Counted from the stretch's first letter, positions 26,712 to 39,770 are shown. The stretch is 64,000 nt of DNA from Casuarius casuarius (GCA_003342895.1 PTFA01000159.1:977410-1041409); one strand, 5' to 3'. Notes: a model not told the origin generated them from the sequence alone. Program-made: numbers and translations.

Positions 26712-26810
26712 GTAGTCAGGTGCATATATACACATACACTCAGAAGTGTAGTGCATATATACTATGTGTTGTATATATGTATGCTACACACACATGTATA
26801 TATCCTTACA
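26712..26810. repeat. Alternating purine-pyrimidine low-complexity tract
   Basis: Mixed TATATA, CACACA and TGTATA steps (for example GCATATATACACATACAC and TACACACACATGTATATAT). It is an impure (TA/CA)n microsatellite. It overlaps a 62-codon open frame that is an artefact of the low complexity. Confidence 0.7.
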
Positions 26811-29800
26811 AAGAGCATAGTCTTTTTCTTTAGAAATAGATTTTACCACAAGGCAAGGAAACATCCTACATCACTCTAGGAAAATTTCAAGGAAGCATTT
26901 GTGATTTGGAGAGCTGTGTACTTCTGATCCTCTTCCTACTTTTCTGCATGGGCTGTAGTCATAAAGTAGCGCTTATACTTAAACCTCCCTGGGGCAAGGA
27001 GGCATCCCTGTATCTTTGTTAGTTCCTTCAGCATTAAAAAACACAAAAATGATACTGACTGCCTGTCATTAAAACAGACAGAAAGGAATTCAATAATCAC
27101 CAAGATAGTTGACTGAACTATAAAATCTACACTTGACTGAAGTGTGTAAAGCTTTTACAGTATCCGAAAATGACCCAAGTATCATGACCTTGATGCTTGT
27201 GTTGTAATAATCAGCTTTTCAACCTCACAAATGAAATACTAGGAAGTCAAAGTTTTAATTGTCTAGTGAAAGGATATCTACAGTGCAGGCACTGGGTGTC
27301 TAACTGTTTCTATGGTTATAATGAAGAGAAAAGGATTTCACACACAGTTATTTATATATGTCACTAATTTAAGTGATTGTTTTTATATCATAACTTCAAA
27401 AAAAAAAAAAACAAGAAATGTCTTTAAAATAAGTTACCTAGATTATGTAAATACTTGCTATCAGAATATGTTACTTAAAAACAGCAGAGGACGTGAAATA
27501 CTCAAAATCTGTGCAAAATAAAAGAGATTATTTTCAAATAGAATAAATCTCATACTTTTCCAAAAAGAATCTATGTATTTCTAAGAGGACAGAGTGGAGG
27601 TTTATAACATCCAAGTACAGTATATATTTGTAGATATTTGCCTAATTATATTAGGGCAGGGAAATCTTAACCAATAGTACTTTTGTGAAACAAGATCCTA
27701 TGTTGTGATTGTTGGGGGGGTTTTCAGTCTATAAAAAGAAGAGGATCAGTATTTCTGGAAAGGACTGTTGACTGAAAATTCAGCAATATACCTTCAATCT
27801 TCAGACATGGAATTTTCTGTAAATGATCTACAAATTCAACCTGAGCCCCTAATAACAAAAGAAAGTCTTGGACTAGCTAAAATGAAAAGTAATAGAAAAA
27901 TTAAAATGCATCTTTTCCTCTATTGTTTTTGTGGAGCTTGAAAACAGGACAGGTTATCATCATCTCAATGATGAGAGATGAGAGACACCAGAGAGTCAGG
28001 ATTCCTATTTTTGAGCATTCATTTATTCTGTGCTTTGAGGTAAATCATGGGATATCACTGTCACAGATTTCATTTGAAATATTTTTTGTACCCAAATCTG
28101 AGGAGTGCCTCAGAGCCTATTTAATATTTGAAAAGTATTTCAAGATCCTTGAAATAAAAGGGCTACTTTAATATTTCAACAGAAAGCAGAATATCATTCC
28201 TACTACCAAAGATGTAGAATTCTGAAATTTGTATAGTATTAGATGATAATTGTAATTCTGTGGGTGACAATAAGGAGTCCCATGGTGTAGACGGACACTA
28301 GAATCTTTTTGGACTTCTCATTTACAAGTTCAGACCAGAATGCTTCTTCATAGAAGAAAAGTTAAACTTAGAAAATAATGATTATTCATTTCCAGTTGTA
28401 TGAGTTACCCATACTTCATTTTATTTTTCTCCTGGAAAGCACAGATGGAATAATGGATAATTAGCTGGCTACACTTATGAAATAGTATATAATTCACTCT
28501 GTAAAATTCTTATACCTTAGTTCCTTTTCCTGTTTTTCAAAAGAGCAAAAGTATCAGCATTAATTTTTATATTTTGCAGATAAATATTATGACTGTCTAT
28601 TTGGTTTAACCCTTCCATGACTGCTAGCTAACATGGATTTTTAACATGTAATAAAATCAAAAAATTTTCAATGCAAGCTCTTTGGGAAATTTATTTTTGT
28701 TAATTGAAAAATCTGTCAGTGATGCTTAAAACTGGAAAAAATTGAAAATGTATTAGTTATTTCTAAAACAGATGAAAGTATAGAATCTTCTTCATCTAAA
28801 AAGTTTTAACTGTTCCAGACGCAACTATGATGGACAGCTCTGCCTTTCACTTTGCAACACTAATGCAAACAAAACAAACATTCATAAGGACAGTAAGCCT
28901 CCTTGATAGTGATACAGTAAAATGATGTTGTACTTTACACCATTGCAAGCTTACTCTCTAACAGAGCCTGCTCCTTACTGAGGAAACAAACACCAATAAG
29001 CAAAACATACACATTTGAACAATTTTGTACACTGAAGTGCTGAGCTTGGTGACTGTTGGCAAAAGCTCTGAAAAAGTAGGCAGGGCCTCCAAAGAGAAAG
29101 ATTTATTTTCTTTTTCTCCTGAAAGGTCATGAAATACAGAATGAAGATTATCCTGCTAAATTGCAGTTAATTCCTGGGAAAAGCCAGTCGCTAATTCCTG
29201 GGGAAAGCTATACAAAACAGTAATAACCATTAGGACAGGTTTGTGACTACAGCTCAAGTGCAGACTGTAAAGGAGCCTTTCAAAATGATTCAGTCCAAAT
29301 TTGTCCATACTTTTTCCCCAGATTTAAGAACAACACTTTAAAATACAGAGTAGAAAGGGAATGATAGAATGAAAGTGACAGCACTGAAAGGAAAAACTGT
29401 CAGTCAATAGTATACATCAATCAAAAGGACAGTTCAATCAGTGATTTAGTAGATGAGATTATAGTATTTTTGCCCTCGTTTTTTTCCCCTCAACCCTTTT
29501 CCAGCCGTCTGTCATTACGAAAAGCTATGACTCATAATCAGCTTCTGATTACATTAGCAGAAAGGACAATCAGAATATCGGGATACATCTATCTGTAAAG
29601 AATCTTTCGGATCATGCTGTGATATTCTCTGGCTATCCAGAAATTTTTCTTTGGCTTCTCAGTATTAGTTACTGCTTGCAGATTCCTGTAATTCTGACTG
29701 TGAAGAAATTGCCTGCTTTTTGGAAAGAAAGTTGGATTTAACCTGAGCCATGTGATGTACATACCTGCAGAGTCTTATTTTGAAGGTCTAAGTCTAAGAC

Positions 29801-31489
29801 TACCATGCTTTGGTTATGATGTGCATTATTTCCTGAGATCTAGGAAATGTTGACTTACCAAACAATATACCTGCACACAGGTGAGCAATCAACCAGTTGA
29901 CAACACTTGCACCTGACCAAGCATGCACCAGTCACCACTAACAGAGCCATAAATGGTAGCGACCAACAGGAAATTTGAGCAGGTTTGGAGAAGTATGTAG
30001 TGCTAAGGAAAAGCATGCTGGGAAATCATCACTGTCATCCCCACTCTTGGTAAGATCAGAGAGGATCTTAGAGCAAAGAAAAACATTACTGTCCCCTGCC
30101 ACAGCTGCCACCTGCTTGGCCTCCCTGAATATCATACGAGAGTTTCAATAGGTGGTGAAATATGTTCAAGAAGACCTGGCTGTGTACCATAGTTCACGTT
30201 CCTAGAGACACAGCTTAACGCAGGAGCTTCAAAAAAGGAAGCGTGTGTGTGGAACAAAGCATGTTTCCCAAGTCCAGCCTGCTTCGGGGACTGAAACAGC
30301 AAGAAATGTGAGTGACAGCATTGTAAGACTGCTCTTCTTCTTTCTATCTGTGCAGCATAAGCTCCACACAGAAGTCAATACAGTACCAGCTGTCACTATA
30401 GCCCAGCCTGAGAGCAAGATCCTGCAGGAACACTGCTGCGGTGTGTCATTGCCCCTTCACCAATTTATAGGTCTGCAGCCCAGATTAGGGAGGGGAATGC
30501 CGAGACAACAAAATCTCTCCTTCTGGCCCAACATGAAGCCATATTCCCAAGACTAAAAGCTACCTTGGTCCCTGTTATGTCCATGTAGAGCATCATTAAT
30601 ATTCTCTTCTGATAGTAGTCCCAATAGTATATCCACAGAATCTATACCAGCAAGCAGGAACTCGGCTGCATGCACAAGAATGGCTGGAAGATTAAGATAT
30701 AATTTTTTTAAAAAGGTGAGATAAGAAGCGAAACAGGGGAAATCTTTTTTATTTTAATTGGACTAGTTTGTTCATTCCCATGCAAAACTGCATTACTTGC
30801 AAATCAGGACTTTTCTGCCACTGAACTATGTATTTTCCAGTTAACAATAAATAAGGCTTAGCTCACACAAATGTTAGGAGGAGTTATTTTTACGTATCAA
30901 CAGAAAAGCAGACTTCATAGGATGGATATACATACTTTATCTAATATTAGCACACATTAAGACCACTGAGAATGACTATGGTGCATACAGTGAATTATAC
31001 CGAGAAGAGGTCTTTTTTTTCACAGACCTTGGTTATCAGCCCATTACATTACTGGTACTGATTTTATTTATGATATTATATAATCACAATCATTATGAAA
31101 ACAACCAGTGCAATGATTGACCAGTGATTCAGATGTGATAAATGGCACTTAAGGATAAAATAAATGAGAATAAAAGACACCATTTCTGATTCAGGAAGCA
31201 TTTGATTTCCATCGTTCATGCATTCAGAAAGGGCCTCAGCTGAGGAAGCTTCAAATCACTGGAAGCTCAAAGAAAACTCAGGGGAAGTATTGTTATATAT
31301 GTACCTGTCTTCTCCAGGCATCCACAATTTGGCTAGATGGCTTTTTAGTCCGGTCTCATATAGTCATTCAAATTAATCTAAGTATCACCAGCATATATGA
31401 GTACAAGTATCTAGTTTATAGATTAACTTTATATTGAATATTCTAGTGATATACATAGTATTTAGTCATCTCCAACAGCTAAAACGATG
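26811..31489. other. Non-coding DNA with a poly(A) run
   Basis: A 14-base A run at 27398-27411 has no recognisable retroposed sequence upstream of it and no clear flanking duplication. A 7-base G run lies near 27714-27720. The largest frame (103 codons, 30245-30556) is unrecognised and has a 62-codon frame opposite it. Nothing else is supported. Confidence 0.6.
29168..29208. repeat. 24-bp tandem duplication, about 1.7 copies
   Basis: TAATTCCTGGGAAAAGC at 29168 recurs as TAATTCCTGGGGAAAGC at 29192, a 24-base period. It is a short local duplication with one clear substitution. Confidence 0.8.
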
Positions 31490-31522
31490 TAAGCCCACTG
31501 ATATCAGTGGGCCTGTATTTGA
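31490..31522. repeat. Palindromic core of an old sauropsid repeat
   Basis: CCCACTGATATCAGTGGG is a perfect 18-bp palindrome flanked by TGTAAG and CCTGTATTTG. It resembles the 'ccactgacttcagtgg' heart of the old repeat family seen elsewhere in this window. Family assignment is by resemblance only. Confidence 0.4.
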
Positions 31523-34500
31523 AAGGAACTGGAAAGAGAATGAGAGACCAAAAGGACACTATTGGAAGAATATTTTTTTCATCCTAGTATGTCTCATCTC
31601 AGCACTAATATGATCCATTCACTTTCCTCCAAACACACTTAGTAATAAATAGCTCATAGCATAGATGTGCTGGGTAAATGCTGCAAGTTATGAGGCAAAT
31701 TTACTGCTTCATAAACTCACAGCCAAGTAAAGCTGTCATTTACAAGAACAATTAAGTAATCATTCTGTTCCATGGAGAGTATAGGGTATTCCTGAAACCT
31801 GTAAATTCACAGAAAAGAGAAGCTGATCATATGCTCAAAATAAATACTAAAACTTTACTCATATTGAATTCACTTTCAGGCTTTAAGCCTGCATATATTT
31901 TATTCATTTTCCAGGATTTGCGATCTAGCAAATACTTGCCATGTATACTGCTAAAAGACAGAATACAAATGTATCCTGTGGTGGTTTCTTGTTGTCTGGG
32001 CCAAAAGTATACTCTTGAACTATTACTACTGGGATGTTGCTGGAAACAAAAAATGATCAAAGAATAAGGCTGTTATCTGTGAACCATGTAAGAATCTGAC
32101 ATGTAGGGTTACCATAAAAATTGCCAGTTTGGCCTGAAGATTGTCCAAATGAACAGAGGATGATATTAAAAGATGCCTCTTTTGCTTAATCTGTTTATGC
32201 TACTCACACATATAAACCTATGATAGGATCTTTGTAGATAGGCTACCTAATCTTCAGAGCACTAGCTGGAGTTCGGGGGAACTGTAAAATAAGCCTTCAT
32301 AAGACATGCTCCCCAAAATAATTTACAGATGTTCTGAATGCTGTAGGTGGGAAGTGGTAGGGAAGCATCATTTCACGATTATGTGGTTTCAAAGGAACTA
32401 AACACACACAAACAGCAAGTAGACACTCCATTGGCAGCGCACATCATCTTTTCCCTCAGAATCTCAGTTCTTTGTGACCTTCATGGCTGACAGTAAGATA
32501 TATGTATATGGATCTATCACACACACAGATATAGATACATAACGGTCTAGCTATCACGCTATGCTTAGGTGAAAGGACAACATTTGGAAAAGGTTAAAAA
32601 ATGAGGCTGAACTGAGGCATTGAATAGGAAAAAAAACTGGTTGGTAGTTTAAACTATGTCAGTTCTGTCATTTTAACTTGGAACAAGAACTACTCAAGCC
32701 TAAACTCTACAACTGTCCGCACTATCACAAAGCTGACCCACATTTCAGGTTTAATCAGAAGCGATCTAACTGAACTTTCTGCTAGGGAAACTTAGACAGA
32801 GTGTAGAAATGGCTCACGTTTGAGTGCTCTGCTTTTAAATAGTACAGATGCAACTTTTTTCAGCCACTTAGTTCGCAAACTTGAGATGAAATTCAAGCAG
32901 AGCTCCTAAAGGCTGAGTGGGTAAAACCCTAGTTCCTTTCTGTATCACCGTGGAGTAGTACTAGGATGGCATGGTTACATGATGCTGTTCCACTAGTACA
33001 GTACCAATAGTACCTACAATATTGCAACTTCTCAAAGCAAGTCTAGGCAATACTGAAATCCCTCCTAGAGCTGTCAGTTTTGCTAGCATCCTGGGAACTG
33101 AATCAGAGGTAGCAAAGTTGGAAAATTTTAGAGAGTAAAAGCTGGTGTAGCTAATCCTCTAGAGATCACAATTTCTGTCTGAGAAAAAGTATTATAAAAC
33201 CAAAAATATACATAGCACATATGTAAAACCAACGTGGAAAATTCCTGTCTAAAATTCTACAGAAAGTGACACAAGATTCATGTTATGAACCAGATATCAG
33301 AATATACAGCATGTTTTAAACTCTCATTACTGTCGGGGGAGCCATATAAATGTACTGAAAGCCAGAACAGACCTCTCTAAATTATTAATCACAGTTGCCT
33401 AAAAATAACTTAGTGAATAAGAAGAAAAATGGTAAAAATGTACTATTAAAAACATATTAAAACAATAAAACAAGTCAAGTGCACTGCTCTTCACTAAGCA
33501 CTTTTCTGTATAATTTATATTTTCATAGAAGCATCTTTAAGTAAAATCACCCTTTTTGCCCAATTTGGTATTTATGGTATTAATTTCCAGAAGGTTTATA
33601 TGTTTTGTTGAGTGCTCCTTTCTAAGCACCATATTGATTCTTGCAGTGGAAGCAAAGAGGTCCCAGATGTTAGCTGTACCAATTGTTGACGTTTCAGAGT
33701 TTTAGGCAAAAACCTTGTAGGTCTGTAATTGAGCTGAACCACTGAAAATTCTCCATTGCACAAGGGAGAAACTATGGCAGCAATGGGATGCTGCTGCTTT
33801 CTTAATCTCAGCGGAAACAGAATGTTCAAGGAATACCTGTGTCTTGATTGACTGTAGTTTAAAAGGCTGAACATAACCGTACAGTAATAATGGCTTAACC
33901 TGATCTCAGCATATGAAATGAATTCACAAGAGAATGCAAACCCTGCTATTTGTTCATGGACTTGAAAACAGCCTTCTTCCAATGCACTGTTATGAAGCTA
34001 TAACTCTCAAGTCTCTTACAAAATAAAAGAATTTCACAGCTTATTCTGATCATACTAAAAGCTTTCCTATACAACACTGTTAAAATGTTGTACAAACAGC
34101 ACAAGAACAGATTAAAAAAATGGCTTTAAGAATAATCTATAAAATATGGCATTGTGATTCATTGCAGTAAAGATTACTAACTAGCTTTTTAAATGTTTTT
34201 TGAGAATTTCACTTCCATGCGGCTCACTAAACTCCCACTAATTATTATGCAATTAAAATGTGAATAAATTGTTAATGTGATTAGATTTTGGGCTTTGCTC
34301 TAAAAGAAAAGATGCCATACATCTAGTTATGCCATTAGAATTCCTCTAACTGGAAAGGAAATCTTTTAAACTTGTCTAACAAATAGTCTTGACCTCAAAG
34401 ATATTTTCTCTTTGAATATAGAGGTTTTTTTCATTCTTTCTCTCATTAAACTTGATTCTTTAATTTTTCATGGCTGTTCTCAATGCTCTATACAAAAAAG

Positions 34501-36145
34501 GAAAGCCCCTTTCTTAGATGTCTGTACTTAGTATTTTCTGAATTTCGAATTCTATAGAAAGCAAAGAACTGTTTTAAACTAATTTCTGAGGGGTGCAAAT
34601 GCTGGATTTCAGATAAAGCAAAAAGCAGCATGCTATATTTGCCTTGTGTTCAGCAACCAGCCTTTCAACAATGAATAAATGTATGATAAGGTATATTAAT
34701 CTGTGAAAAATAACTTTTCAACAGAGATATCCAGATGGTACTGTGGCATTTTGAATGTTCCTAATGGAATTATATGATGTCTTTACCACTGATGTGAGGG
34801 TATTTTATCTCCTTGTGCCTGCAAAAAATACTTTTTTCCCCGCACATAATATTAATAATGATAAATTATGTCTGTAAGTGAATCTATTAAGTACTAACTA
34901 GTAACCAGGTAAAAAAAAATACATTTTGGCTGAACCTAAAATTTGTTAGAAAATGACACATTCTAGGAAAAATGCAGTTTTAAAAAATCATACTTCTTCA
35001 TATGTTCAATATAATATACTGTGATTCAAAAATAATAACTACCCATGATTGCACAGCTGCTCCATAGAGATGGTATGCCGTGTTAATTACATAGATTGAG
35101 CATCAAACAGCTCTGTAGCTTGGAATATATAATCTATATAGGAAAAGAACATTTCAATAATAGATATACTTCACCCAATCCTTTATCTAGTTGTCAGACT
35201 GAGCAGGAATTCAGGTTCCCCACTAGTGATCCCCCACTGTGCATGATGGACGGTCCAGGGCTTCCCAGCCATGCCACCTCTAACAGAGCCCCAGAGGGCA
35301 CCAGCTTCAGTGCCGTCACTGTCAGTGGACCCACTGCTCTTGCCTTCCGCTGTGTTGTGGCGGTGTCACTGAGCCATCTCATCAGACTTACCACTACAGG
35401 GCAAAAACAGGTATTTTCTTTTCAAGGAAGAAGTGCTTTGGCAAGACAGGTGTAAGAAATGTGTTCTAACAAGGTTTGCTACTGAAGCAAAGAAATTCCT
35501 CAGAAATTGAGAAAATTCCTATGGCCAGGCAGGAGATAGTTTTGCAATGATGACAGAAAGATATAAGGATATATGGAAGGAAGAAAGTAAGAGGAGGAAG
35601 ATGATATACTGAAATTTGGGAAAACCAAAAAAGAGCAGTGTCTAAATGAGATCCTAAAAATCTGACCTTGGCAGAAATATTTCAATTTTCATAAACTGAG
35701 GAGATAGAATTGGGAACAACTAATTAATTACAAGATAAAAGTTTTTGAAGTTTTAAAATATAACTTTATATTTAAAATCCCGTGAATAAAAAAGCTTGTG
35801 CAGTTTTCATCTGCACAGCTTTCAGTGGTACAATCTGCAAATTATATATATCCTATGGTTAGATTTAGATCACAGGCATTTTTACTTGCAGAAGAAAATC
35901 TCTCTTTAGTATCATATTTTCTTATAATTGTGTTACTCAGCTTTTTCAGCTTTGCTAGCTAAACCCATTAACACGTAATTAAAGAAAGATTATTAGAAGT
36001 ACAAAAGTAGCATAAGATTGCCATTTCTCATCATCCTAATCCAAAAATATTGCTTAATATAGTGTTTTTAACTTATCTAAAGTCTACCTTCCTCTGATCA
36101 ATTTTTCTGTTCTGGTTCGGGTATATACATGTAATAATATATTGC
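31523..36145. other. Non-coding DNA; GC-rich patch at 35.2-35.4 kb; possible conserved element at 34.2 kb
   Basis: Opposed chance frames lie at 31827-32067, and a 128-codon minus frame at 33596-33982 is unrecognised. 34140-34310 is AT-rich with many homeodomain-type cores. About 35210-35400 is clearly more GC-rich than its surroundings, has open frames on both strands (119 and 66 codons) and contains GCCCCAGAGGGC, a 10-of-12 match to the CTCF core. No protein family is recognised in it. Confidence 0.5.
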
Positions 36146-36150
36146 ATATA
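36146..36150. repeat. Target-site duplication, left copy
   Basis: ATATA lies directly before the TG start of the LTR and is repeated exactly after its CA end. The local sequence is TA-rich, so a chance 5-base match is possible, but the position against both TG and CA ends supports it. Confidence 0.6.
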
Positions 36151-36241
36151 TGTCCCGATCCAATATCGGGGGGGTTTCATTACGATCCCAAGGACGAGAT
36201 TAAGACGCTAAAACCGGTCATATATCATACAACCGGTTAAC

Positions 36242-36247
36242 TTTATT
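36242..36247 (-). terminator. LTR polyadenylation signal AATAAA
   Basis: TTTATT on the plus strand is AATAAA in LTR sense, about 90 bases before the LTR end, as expected for the R/U5 region. Just downstream in sense are two copies of an ACCGGTT motif within about 30 bases. Confidence 0.6.
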
Positions 36248-36459
36248 TTCCACGAAGTGGGGAGAAAAGGTGGGGAAAAGCGAAGGGGAGGCGAAGGGAA
36301 GAGGGGAACAAGGGTAAGGGGAAAAGATAAAGTTGGAAAAGGAGAGAAGAAGCTAGCTATCACCACTCCGAGTCCGATGATGTTCTGCTGACTCCGTTCG
36401 AATTACAGCTCAGGCTGGGTGCCTCCGAAGAGGGACCCTGAACAAAGAAATCCCTGGGC

Positions 36460-36551
36460 AATTATACTTTCCAATCTAAGCTCTCCACCCTTCACGCAGT
36501 AGTTTGGACCAATAGTAATATTTAGGTCTGGGGTCTCCTGCTCCTTATTGG
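36460..36551 (-). promoter_or_regulatory. LTR U3 promoter elements
   Basis: In LTR sense, CCAATAAGG (about 36551) and ATTGGTCC, an inverted CCAAT box (about 36510), are followed by GTATAATTG, a TATA-like box (about 36467). Spacing puts a start site near 36430 and leaves about 190 bases to the poly(A) signal, a plausible R region. The start site is inferred. Confidence 0.4.
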
Positions 36552-37216
36552 GTCCCTAGGTAGGTTGTTTACTGTTGCGGTTTCTGCTGACAGATGTGTC
36601 TTCATTCTTCGGGTCCTGCCCTTATCTCTCAAGGCCCTGACAAATTAGTACTGCCCCAGCAGTGATAGTAGGTGTTATTTCCCAAGGTCCAGACAAAGGG
36701 AATATAATCTGGACCCCGAGATAGTCCAGACCCCCCCCAATCAGCATTGTTTCAGCAGCGAGAGGAGGCCCTGCTCCCCAGGGTCCCGGTGCCCAAGCAG
36801 GCCTCACTTCAATGCCTTGACATCCTTCCTTCCGGAGTGTGAAGCACAGGAATGCAAACTGCTGGTAACTCCCTTATCTTTCCTGCCTGCACCAGCTCTG
36901 GGGCCCTTTCTCACTGAACTAGGGAGTGCAGCCTAAGGCTTCAGCAAATTTAGCTACTCACACTAAGCAAGTTTTATAGAAGTTGTGCTAAGCGGCAATA
37001 ATTTACAGTCCAGGTCCCAAAGCCTCTGCCCGATCGTGGTCTGGTTCAGCGCAGGCTCGGTGTGTCCTGAATGGTCGCAGAGAGACCATTTCGGGGGTCA
37101 CAGCAGCTCAGTCCTGTTCCCACCGGGAACAGATGGCTTGTTCGGGGTTATGGTTTGCTTGCACCTTATGTACCAAGAAATGTTTAAGGCAAAAGTTCAC
37201 TCATCTGTCTGCCACA

Positions 37217-37221
37217 ATATA
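37217..37221. repeat. Target-site duplication, right copy
   Basis: ATATA immediately after the CA end of the LTR matches 36146-36150 exactly. Confidence 0.6.
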
Positions 37222-37425
37222 TAATATACAAAATATATCATCTGTACATTTTAAGTTAATTACTGGTCTATATCAATCAGGGCCAAATACTCCCATAAAT
37301 CACTACAATGAAGCTAAAAAGTCTTGTTTTAGCCCCACAATATCTGTCAAGTATATATATTCAAGTATACATATTATCAGTGGCATTTTACTTCTCACAT
37401 TTTTATTTTTTCCTTTATTAAATTT
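37222..37425. other. AT-rich DNA between LTR and minisatellite
   Basis: TA-rich sequence; nothing recognised. Confidence 0.6.
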
Positions 37426-37498
37426 ATTGGTTATATGAGTATATACATGGTTATATATGGTTATATTGGTTATATGAGTATATATTGGTTATATGAGT
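37426..37498. repeat. Short minisatellite, ~19-bp unit, about 3.8 copies
   Basis: The unit ATTGGTTATATGAGTATAT is repeated with small differences; the second copy is the most diverged (ATGGTTATATATGGTTAT). The array lies about 200 bases from the LTR. Confidence 0.85.
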
Positions 37499-39696
37499 TC
37501 CTACAGCTCTAGGAAGTTATCTGTCATCTCATGCGACTTAACGATTCCAACAACATAGATAAAGATGTGCTACAGCTCTGGATGGCTGAATGAAAAAGCC
37601 ACAAGTAATACAAATGATAATCAAGATTTCTTTTACATTCAAGATGATCACAGTATCAGGGGGAAAAGGACATAAACTACTTAGATGGCATGTTTTAGTT
37701 GTTAAAAACAAAAACAGTAAAACTCCTCAAGCCACATATGTAGTGTTTGAGGAATGTATTCTGGATGTGTTGCCATGGTATAAAACTCTGACAAAAAGAG
37801 ATTACTTATTATTTTTTTACTTTATCACCAGATTAAAGGATGATTTGGATGCTGAAGTGTTTGGCTAGAACACTGCACCACAATCTCTATTAAATCACAA
37901 AAATAGCATGAATTACCAGCAGAAAGCCCCAAACATACACCCATACTTGAAGACTATTAACCACGTGGCTGTGCCAGCTGCACTGTGCCCTCCACATCTT
38001 TCCAACAGGTGCTACATATATGACACCTCTCCACATATATGTGACCCACTGAAATTTCTAACTTGGATTTTACCAGCCCAGCATCCAACCTCTCTTGGTT
38101 ACCCAAACCCCAGCCATGTTGGCATGGATGACCTTAATCCACTCTCAAATGCATGAACGTGCATCAAAAGACATACAGCCACTAGTTAACATGTCTAATT
38201 CAATTAATACATATTCTAGTTGTACCACGACAAACAAGATCAGAAACCTAGCACACCACACAGTGACAAGCGGGTATAGAAAGGGTCTTTTGATCATACT
38301 TTGTTCATCTGAAAGGTAAATAGCTTGCTGTTTCACAGGCAGTGAATTAAGCTGTAATTGTACTCCCAATCTGCCTTTCCCCTATTTCCCTTCCTTCTGG
38401 AATTGGGACCAGCACAGTCAATGAATTAAACCGCGAAACACACAACTCCCTGACCCCGAGGTTAGAACTATCATAAGCACTGAGTGGAACTGGTTGCAAA
38501 TACTACTTGTCATGCCCTCACTTTCCATTGGAAATCGAGTAATGACACAGGCACTGAGTGGAAGCACTTGCAAAGGTCACAGTTTTACACCAGCTGAATC
38601 AATTTCCTACAACAGTGTTGCAGAAGCTGTTGAGGTATTTTTTCCTAAGACTTTGTTGTTTTTAACATATTTTGTACGTGCTTCTTGTCTTCTATTAAGA
38701 AAAAAAACAAACAGTAAAGATACTAGATGGAAATTTGTGTGGTTGGAAAGTTGTAAATCCAAGGTCTTTTGTTTGGACTTCCACCGCCCAATATATAAAA
38801 TGAAATGTCTGCTCAAACCCTCGATGAAGCAACTACTTCAGCCCTAAAAGAATGGGGGCTGAGCTCACGATGGTAAAAAGCAATGTCTGCAAAAGAATGT
38901 CATTTCTGAGGGAAATTGAGACTATCAGGTAAGTGGGTATTCTCACTCTGTATCAAAAGGCTATTAATTTGAGTTCTTGTCACGGCAGCATTCCCAAATA
39001 TGCAAATGGGCAGCACCTTCAGCTGGGAAGACAACTTTGTTCTCTTTGCAAAAATCTTCAGGAAAAAAATTTGCAGGATAGCCAAAAGCTTGAATCATGT
39101 AGGTTCCAGTTAGCTTTAATCTGCCTCTGGCTTGTACTGTTCAAATATTTGTAAACGAGTAAAATTTGTTACTGGAACCCACTATCAATTAAATTCAAAT
39201 GCAGATACAGAGACAGGAAAGTAAGAGAGAAGTACACAGAAGATATTGATATATATAAAAGTATTACTACCATGACCAAAACACATACTTATTAGCATTT
39301 ACAGAAATTATCTTTGTCTTAAATTTGACCTTTCTATATGTGCTAGCACAATATGTTTTCTATGGTAGAGTTTTGAACTAATCATCACCTTTTAAGGATA
39401 TGAAGATGAAAGGATTGCTAGGAACAATAATAGTCAAGGTAAAGTTAAAAAAATCATAAATTAAAAGCATAAATTGTAAATCTTTTAGACAGGAATGACC
39501 TGTGCCAACAGTGTTTTTGGAAAACACATCTTATTAACATTTTAAATGCAGATTAGGTGACTAATTGAAATCCATTTCATGAAAAAGGTTTCACTATCTT
39601 TTCTAAAACCTTTTTCTTTCTCTCTCCTCTCGTCTAGGGTTCTTCTCCAACTGGAAGGCTCCACTGAAAGGACCTTTCCTATTAAGGATAGCACTT
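37499..39696. other. Non-coding DNA, no gene recognised
   Basis: Several 60-117-codon frames occur on both strands (for example 38494-38847), none recognised. A motif GCACTGAGTGGAA recurs at about 38476 and 38553. 38580-38620 carries TTTTACACCAGCTGAATCA, reminiscent of the old sauropsid repeat family but short. Confidence 0.6.
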
Positions 39697-39770
39697 AAGA
39701 ATACATTTAACTTTTGCTGAAGTTAATGGGATTTAAGCATGTTTTAAAGTGTTTTTCTGAACTACAGCCA
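39697..39770. repeat. Fragment of an old sauropsid palindromic repeat
   Basis: The block reads TTTAACTTTTGCTGAAGTTAATGGGATTTAAGCATG, then TTTTAAAGTGTTTTTCTGAA. From memory this follows a consensus of the form 'cttaactttaa ... tgaagtcaatgggact ... taagcatgtgctt aagtgctttgctgaat'. The order and spacing of several elements match. Confidence 0.45.

Larger units (their letters stand above)
36151..37216 (-). mobile_element. Endogenous retrovirus solo LTR, antisense
   Basis: The block differs sharply in base composition from its surroundings and keeps many CpGs. It starts TGTCCCGATCC and ends TCTGCCACA, so in sense orientation (minus strand) it begins TGTGGCAGA and ends ATCGGGACA with TGT...ACA ends. 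In sense order it shows two CCAAT boxes (about 36551-36543 and 36505), a TATA-like element (about 36467-36460), an AATAAA polyadenylation signal at 36247-36242, and about 90 further bases. The 1066-bp element is bounded by a 5-bp ATATA duplication. No gag, pol or env and no second LTR are present, so it is a solo LTR, normally left by recombination between two LTRs. Five-base duplications and the terminal sequence do not fix the retroviral class; an ERVL- or ERV1-like origin is possible. Preserved CpGs and intact signals suggest it is younger than the other repeats here. Confidence 0.8.

Noticed and set aside
27398..27411. Poly(A) run as a retroposed-gene tail
   Set aside because: No processed-gene sequence or AATAAA immediately upstream, and no flanking duplication.
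36622..36807. 61-codon minus frame inside the LTR
   Set aside because: It lies in the U3 part of a non-coding LTR and has no recognisable retroviral domain.
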